From the NCBI RefSeq assembly GCF_038806765.1, contig NZ_CP152389.1:4340001-4404000 (forward strand): a stretch of 64,000 nt of DNA, written 5' to 3'. This stretch comes from Mucilaginibacter sp. CSA2-8R (GTDB taxonomy: Bacteria; Bacteroidota; Bacteroidia; Sphingobacteriales; Sphingobacteriaceae). The notes beneath the pieces are model-generated. The model worked only from the letters and a program-made list of their open reading frames with translations. It did not search any database and was not told where the DNA came from. Positions within the stretch are counted from its first letter, which is position 1; each line of letters begins with the position of its first letter. The position numbers were made by a program, and so were the translations under genes. Positions 60,135-64,000 of this stretch are shown piece after piece.

Positions 60135-60617
60135 ATGTTTAAAGCTAAGTTTTCAACATCTTATTTCATTATGATATTGGCATTTGTAATCGTAGCAACA
60201 GTATCTTGTAAAACTATAAAAACCGCCGACGTACCAAATGCCCGACAGGGTGTTGAAGGCTACATCTATGAGTTATCCGGCAATCAGATGCCCATGAAAG
60301 GTAAACCAACCAACAGCAATAAGCGTGGGGTAAAGCGCGAAGTTTATATTTATCAGGCAACATCCTTACAGCAAACCCAGGGAAGTACACCGCTTTTTGA
60401 TAAAGTGAATACCCAGCTCATACTCAAAACCACCAGCAATATCGAAGGGCGTTACAAAGCCTATTTACCTGCCGGTAATTATTCTGTATTTATTAAAGAA
60501 AATGGTAAACTGTTTGCCGCCGAAACTGATGCAACGGGCATTCTTAACCTTATCGCTATAACACTTAATGAAATGACTCATCGTGACGTTACTATTACGG
60601 TTAATGCGCCTTTTTAG
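60135..60617 (+). CDS. Lipoprotein with carboxypeptidase regulatory-like domain
   Basis: The 160-residue protein has a lipoprotein signal (VATVSC, Cys 25) and a single beta-sandwich: GVEGYIYELSGNQMP, EVYIYQAT, NIEGRYKAYLPAGNYSVFIKENGKLFA, matching transthyretin/CarboxypepD_reg-like domains. Function unknown; such lipoproteins are common in Bacteroidota. It is divergent from the subtilase gene (116 bases between) and convergent with the DUF4136 gene through a shared terminator. Confidence 0.7.
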   Translation: MFKAKFSTSYFIMILAFVIVATVSCKTIKTADVPNARQGVEGYIYELSGNQMPMKGKPTNSNKRGVKREVYIYQATSLQQTQGSTPLFDKVNTQLILKTTSNIEGRYKAYLPAGNYSVFIKENGKLFAAETDATGILNLIAITLNEMTHRDVTITVNAPF

Positions 60618-60671
60618 TAGCAATACAATCTTAATTGATATTTATTATTTGTCGTCAGCCACTATAAATGC

Positions 60672-60706
60672 AAAAAGGGTATACCATAAACAGGCATACC
60701 CTTTTT
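60672..60706. terminator. Bidirectional terminator between the CarboxypepD-like lipoprotein and DUF4136 genes
   Basis: Perfect 11-bp stem (AAAAAGGGTAT, 60672-60682, complement 60696-60706) with A/T runs for both strands. Confidence 0.88.
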
Positions 60707-60728
60707 CACTATCATCAACGCTGTAACG

Positions 60729-61397
60729 TTAGTTATTAGTTACAGGTAATCTTTTAAAAATATCTTCAACAATTTTCGGTAGTTGAGCAATCACTCTCTG
60801 CGGATCACGACTCAATTCGCCGCTGCCGTAACCAATCCATACCGGTTCCTGGGTACGGTTGTCTATCAGCTCAATAGAAAGCACACCTTCTTTAAAGTGT
60901 TCTTGTGAAGGGTAGCCGTAACCTCCCCAACCTGGTCCACCCCAGCCACCGTACATAAACGGACTAAAACGGTATCCCCAGCCCCAGCCAAGGCCCCATC
61001 CGTAAAAGCCACCATAATAAGGGGTGTAATAGCTGGTACGTGTACCCCGGTCAACCAAAGTTGCATAGCGCACGGTTAAATCGGCATTGCCATCCTGTAA
61101 ACTCAAGCCTTTGCTCTGCAGGCTGCTTATAGTAGCATCCTTTATTTTTTGCATGGCTTGCGGGTTGTTATAATAACGGTTGTTATTCACGTAATTTAAC
61201 CGGTTACCTAAATCGCGCTTATCATTCAGCGGTCCATCCGGCTTACGCTGCCTAAGCGTAGGTGCAAAAGTAAACGATTTGTACTGCCGTAAACTAATCT
61301 CATCGTTACCGGCGGTATAATACCTATAGCCGGTACCGCAGGCTGATAATGCTGTGATGATAACCAGCATAAGCCCTATATTAAGCAATTTGTTCAT
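60729..61397 (-). CDS. DUF4136 lipoprotein (copy 1)
   Basis: The 222-residue lipoprotein (LSAC, Cys 20) has the DUF4136 pattern: KSFTFAPTL, then a KIKDATISSLQSKGL helix, ADLTVRYATLVDRG and a C-terminal LSIELIDNRTQEPVWIGYGSGEL. The middle is Gly/Tyr/Trp-rich (GGFYGWGLGWGWGYRF). Role unknown; the family is envelope-associated. It is 66 bases downstream of a second DUF4136 gene with the same layout, so the pair arose by tandem duplication and is probably co-transcribed. Confidence 0.87.
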   Translation of the reverse strand: MNKLLNIGLMLVIITALSACGTGYRYYTAGNDEISLRQYKSFTFAPTLRQRKPDGPLNDKRDLGNRLNYVNNNRYYNNPQAMQKIKDATISSLQSKGLSLQDGNADLTVRYATLVDRGTRTSYYTPYYGGFYGWGLGWGWGYRFSPFMYGGWGGPGWGGYGYPSQEHFKEGVLSIELIDNRTQEPVWIGYGSGELSRDPQRVIAQLPKIVEDIFKRLPVTNN

Positions 61398-61463
61398 GAT
61401 GTTTTTTGATTATAATATTAGACAATGTTTAACGCCAAGGTTTAATGTGTTTAAAATTATTTT

Positions 61464-62072
61464 TTACTTTACTTTATTAAGGGGCAATTTGCTCAGTATA
61501 CCTTCTACTACTTTGGGTATATCATTAACTGCCTGTGCCGGGTTGTCAACCTCTCCGATGCCATAGCCCCGCCATATTACTTTACCACTCTTCCGGTCAA
61601 TCAAGTCAATTACCAGCGTACCTTCTTTATAAGGCACCCGCTGCACATCATTACCCACATAAACGGGGAACGGAGCGCTGTAAGCATAGTAGTAAGCCCG
61701 GCGCCCACCGTAAAAGCCGCCAAATCGCGGATAGTAGCCACCACCTACATAATTATAAGCCGGCTGGTCGTATATCCGTTCTTTCTCATCTACCATTACC
61801 ATGTAACGGGCCAGCAAATCGGGTCGCTTACCTCTTAGCATCAGCCCCTTGCTTTCTAACTGTGCGGTGGCCGATTCATGTATGCGCTGGTCGGCAATGT
61901 CACTATTATAGGCCACGTTGCGAGTTTGCTTAACCGGCGGAAGCCAGGCAAACGTATGATAACGGTTTAAAGATGCGCTGTTGCTGCCCACCGAGTAATA
62001 GGAATACCGAGAGCAGGATGCTATCAATCCAACCACCAGGATGGTAAGGCTATATATAATCAACTTTTTCAT
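61464..62072 (-). CDS. DUF4136 lipoprotein (copy 2)
   Basis: The 202-residue protein, from the ATG at 62072 (MKKLIIYSLTILVVGLIASC; an upstream frame of 13 codons is not supported), is a lipoprotein. DUF4136 features: YHTFAWLPP, IHESATAQLESKGLML, PDLLARYMVMVDE and TLVIDLIDRKSGKVIWRGYGIGEV. The Gly/Tyr-rich loop is shorter than in copy 1. Function unknown. Confidence 0.87.
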   Translation of the reverse strand: MKKLIIYSLTILVVGLIASCSRYSYYSVGSNSASLNRYHTFAWLPPVKQTRNVAYNSDIADQRIHESATAQLESKGLMLRGKRPDLLARYMVMVDEKERIYDQPAYNYVGGGYYPRFGGFYGGRRAYYYAYSAPFPVYVGNDVQRVPYKEGTLVIDLIDRKSGKVIWRGYGIGEVDNPAQAVNDIPKVVEGILSKLPLNKVK

Positions 62073-62181
62073 AAACACCAATTTTAAACAGTGATTATAT
62101 AAGTAACGCAAATAGCAAATTGTTTATGTAAAAAATGCTGTAACAACCACATTCTAACCGTTTTCTAATTCTTAAATAGCG

Positions 62182-62214
62182 TAAGCCCCAGCGATGTGAA
62201 ACGGCCGGGGCTTA
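62182..62214 (-). terminator. Possible nadE terminator
   Basis: TAAGCCCC (62182-62189) pairs with GGGGCTTA (62207-62214) around a 17-base loop, 54 bases after the nadE stop. The T-run on the minus strand is weak. Confidence 0.4.
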
Positions 62215-62267
62215 TCTGTATATTAAATATTAAAAAAATGGTCAGCTGTGGTTTCGTCAGCCGTACA

Positions 62268-63923
62268 TCATGACAAATATTTACCCACAATCGGCATGCG
62301 CCTACCCATGCCAAATGCTTTAGGCGAAACACGTAAAATAGGCGGCGTTTGGTAGCGTTTATGCTCAGCGGTATTTACCAGTTTAATTACGCGTCGCACT
62401 GTTGCCTCATCGTAGCCTAACTGAATAATTTCGGCAGACGATAAGCGATATTCAATATATTCTACCAAAATGGTATCCAAAGTGTCGTAATCTGGTAACG
62501 AGTCAGAATCTTTCTGATCAGGACGTAATTCTGCAGATGGTGGTTTGCTGATGGTATTTTCAGGTATAACCTCCCGGTCGCGGTTTATGTAACGTGCCAA
62601 TTGATAGACCTGCGTTTTATAAACATCACCCAATACGGATATACCGCCGCACATATCGCCGTAGAGCGTACCGTAGCCTACGGCAGCCTCACTTTTGTTG
62701 CTGGTATTTAGTAAGATGTAACCAAATTTATTACACATGGCCATCAACAGCACCGCCCGGCTACGGGCCTGCAGGTTTTCTTCGGCAATATTAAAAGGTA
62801 GGCCTTGAAATTGCGGGTGTAGTGCTTCTTCAAACGCATCGGTGATGCCTTTAATCGCAATAGTTTCTGATTTACAACCTAGGTTTTTTACTAATGCTTC
62901 TGCATCAGACACTGAATGCCCAGTAGAGAATTTGGATGGCAATAACACACCCATCACATTTTCGGCCCCCAAAGCATCTACGGCCAAGGCTGCTACTATG
63001 GCCGAGTCGATACCGCCGGATAAACCTAAAGTGGCCTTACTGAATCCTGACTTTTTAAAATAATCGCGGATACCTAAAATCAAGCCCTCATAAATCTGCT
63101 CAATATCGCTTTGGCGCTGCTCTTTTAGTGTAACCGGCTGGTTGGGCGTGATCGATGCATCATCATTTAACGTATAATACGCCAAAGCCTCTTTAAAATA
63201 AGGCATTTCGTCTACCAACTTGCCGGTGTTATCAAACACCAGCGAGCCGCCATCAAATATAATTTCGGTTTGGGCACCCACGTGGTTTACATATAACAAG
63301 GGCAGCTTGTAGTGTTTAGCATTATCGCCTAATATTTGTATCCGCTCTTCGTCATGGTTGTAGGCAAACGGCGAAGCGGCTATATTAATCATCACCTCTG
63401 GCTGCTGCTTAATCAGCTCATCCATCGGCCGTGTTATGTATAACGGATTTTCAATAGTGTTCCATAGGTCCTCACAAATAGTGAGTGCAATACGGCGGCC
63501 TTTATATTCTACACAAGCAAATTGAGTTTCGGGCTCAAAGTACCGGTACTCATCAAACACATCGTAATTTGGCAACAAAGCCTTGTTTACTACCTGTAAT
63601 ACCTTACCATCAGCTATAAAGTAAGCTGAGTTATGCAAGTCTTTTCCACCTTTGCTTTTGTGTTTATTAGGTGCAGGTATACCAATAATGCAGGCTATAT
63701 CGGTACAAACGGCAGCAATTTGCTGTGCCGACTGTTCGCACAGGCCAATAAACTCTTTAAATTCTAAAAAGTCGCGGGCCGGGTAGCCACTTATACATAA
63801 TTCGGCAAACACCACTAAGTCGGCTCCGTTGCTGCGTGCCGTATTAATACTGTCTATAATTTTTGCTGTATTAGATTCGAAGTTACCAATATGGTAATTA
63901 AGCTGTGCCAGCGCTATTTTCAT
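62268..63923 (-). CDS. nadE: Glutamine-dependent NAD+ synthase
   Basis: The 551-residue enzyme joins a nitrilase-type glutaminase (residues about 1-260; triad E41 in FAELCISGYP, K114, C150 in TICEDLWN) to an ATP-dependent synthetase (about 285-551; P-loop SGGIDSAIVAAL, later KPPSAELRPDQKDSDSLP). It makes NAD+ from deamido-NAD+ with ammonia channelled from glutamine. The length (about 550) fits the shorter two-domain form of this enzyme. Nothing else in the operon; the region upstream reaches the window edge. Confidence 0.95.
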   Translation of the reverse strand: MKIALAQLNYHIGNFESNTAKIIDSINTARSNGADLVVFAELCISGYPARDFLEFKEFIGLCEQSAQQIAAVCTDIACIIGIPAPNKHKSKGGKDLHNSAYFIADGKVLQVVNKALLPNYDVFDEYRYFEPETQFACVEYKGRRIALTICEDLWNTIENPLYITRPMDELIKQQPEVMINIAASPFAYNHDEERIQILGDNAKHYKLPLLYVNHVGAQTEIIFDGGSLVFDNTGKLVDEMPYFKEALAYYTLNDDASITPNQPVTLKEQRQSDIEQIYEGLILGIRDYFKKSGFSKATLGLSGGIDSAIVAALAVDALGAENVMGVLLPSKFSTGHSVSDAEALVKNLGCKSETIAIKGITDAFEEALHPQFQGLPFNIAEENLQARSRAVLLMAMCNKFGYILLNTSNKSEAAVGYGTLYGDMCGGISVLGDVYKTQVYQLARYINRDREVIPENTISKPPSAELRPDQKDSDSLPDYDTLDTILVEYIEYRLSSAEIIQLGYDEATVRRVIKLVNTAEHKRYQTPPILRVSPKAFGMGRRMPIVGKYLS

Positions 63924-64000
63924 AGTTATAATGATTAGAAGTTTTGTAACTAATTATTGCAACCCAAAAACAATATTTTTGTTGAAGGTATATATGACGA

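Overview
The window is a contiguous chromosomal stretch of a Bacteroidota bacterium, most likely family Sphingobacteriaceae (Mucilaginibacter or Pedobacter type; genus is inferred from protein style only). Evidence: secE-nusG-rplKAJL-rpoBC beside a Thr-Tyr-Gly-Thr tRNA/tuf cluster, a GldK/GldN type IX secretion (T9SS) pair, a protease with a T9SS C-terminal sorting domain, -7 boxes of the Bacteroidota form TAnnTTTG, and almost no Shine-Dalgarno (SD) sequences except before rpsU and hpf. I see no insertion sequence, prophage, integrative element or CRISPR array.

Layout. 0-7.7 kb: a TMEM175-like channel, a DUF5694 protein, a TldE gene with two secreted-looking TldD paralogs, and two small proteins. 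7.9-12 kb: an exported M14-like peptidase and an exported HEXXH protein. 12-15.5 kb: a possible small RNA, a CCA-adding type nucleotidyltransferase, a pRiA4b ORF-3-like protein and miaA. 15.4-27 kb: surface-sugar and secretion genes: rfbD, gmhA, gldK, gldN (no gldL or gldM between), then a minus-strand operon wcaI-like/gmd/fcl/ugd/uxs that should supply GDP-fucose, UDP-glucuronate and UDP-xylose, and a DUF3467 gene. 27-42.2 kb: the core gene-expression block: rpoC, rpoB, rplL, rplJ, rplA, rplK, nusG, secE, tRNA-Trp, tuf, four tRNAs, hpf, xerC, rpsU.

42.3-51.6 kb is the most unusual part: a divergent photobiology cluster. Leftward run DUF2256 (48 codons), a DASH cryptochrome and an FeS-type (6-4)-like photolyase. 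Rightward run a TetR-like protein, a HAD hydrolase, an ABC1/UbiB-like kinase, two NAD(P)-binding oxidoreductases and a classical photolyase. Three different photolyase/cryptochrome subfamilies thus lie within 9.3 kb. 51.6-64 kb: two FKBP-type lipoproteins, a MarR regulator, gamma-glutamyltransferase, a T9SS-exported subtilase, small lipoproteins including two DUF4136 paralogs, and glutamine-dependent NAD synthase.

Most gene ends are marked by clear hairpin terminators, several bidirectional between convergent genes. Several starts need correction to an internal ATG (cca, gldK, hpf, xerC, cryDASH, ABC1, SDR, FKBP, DUF4136), while rpoB, rplA, both tldD genes and the marR gene appear to use TTG or GTG. 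All function calls are from reading the sequence; no database search was run.
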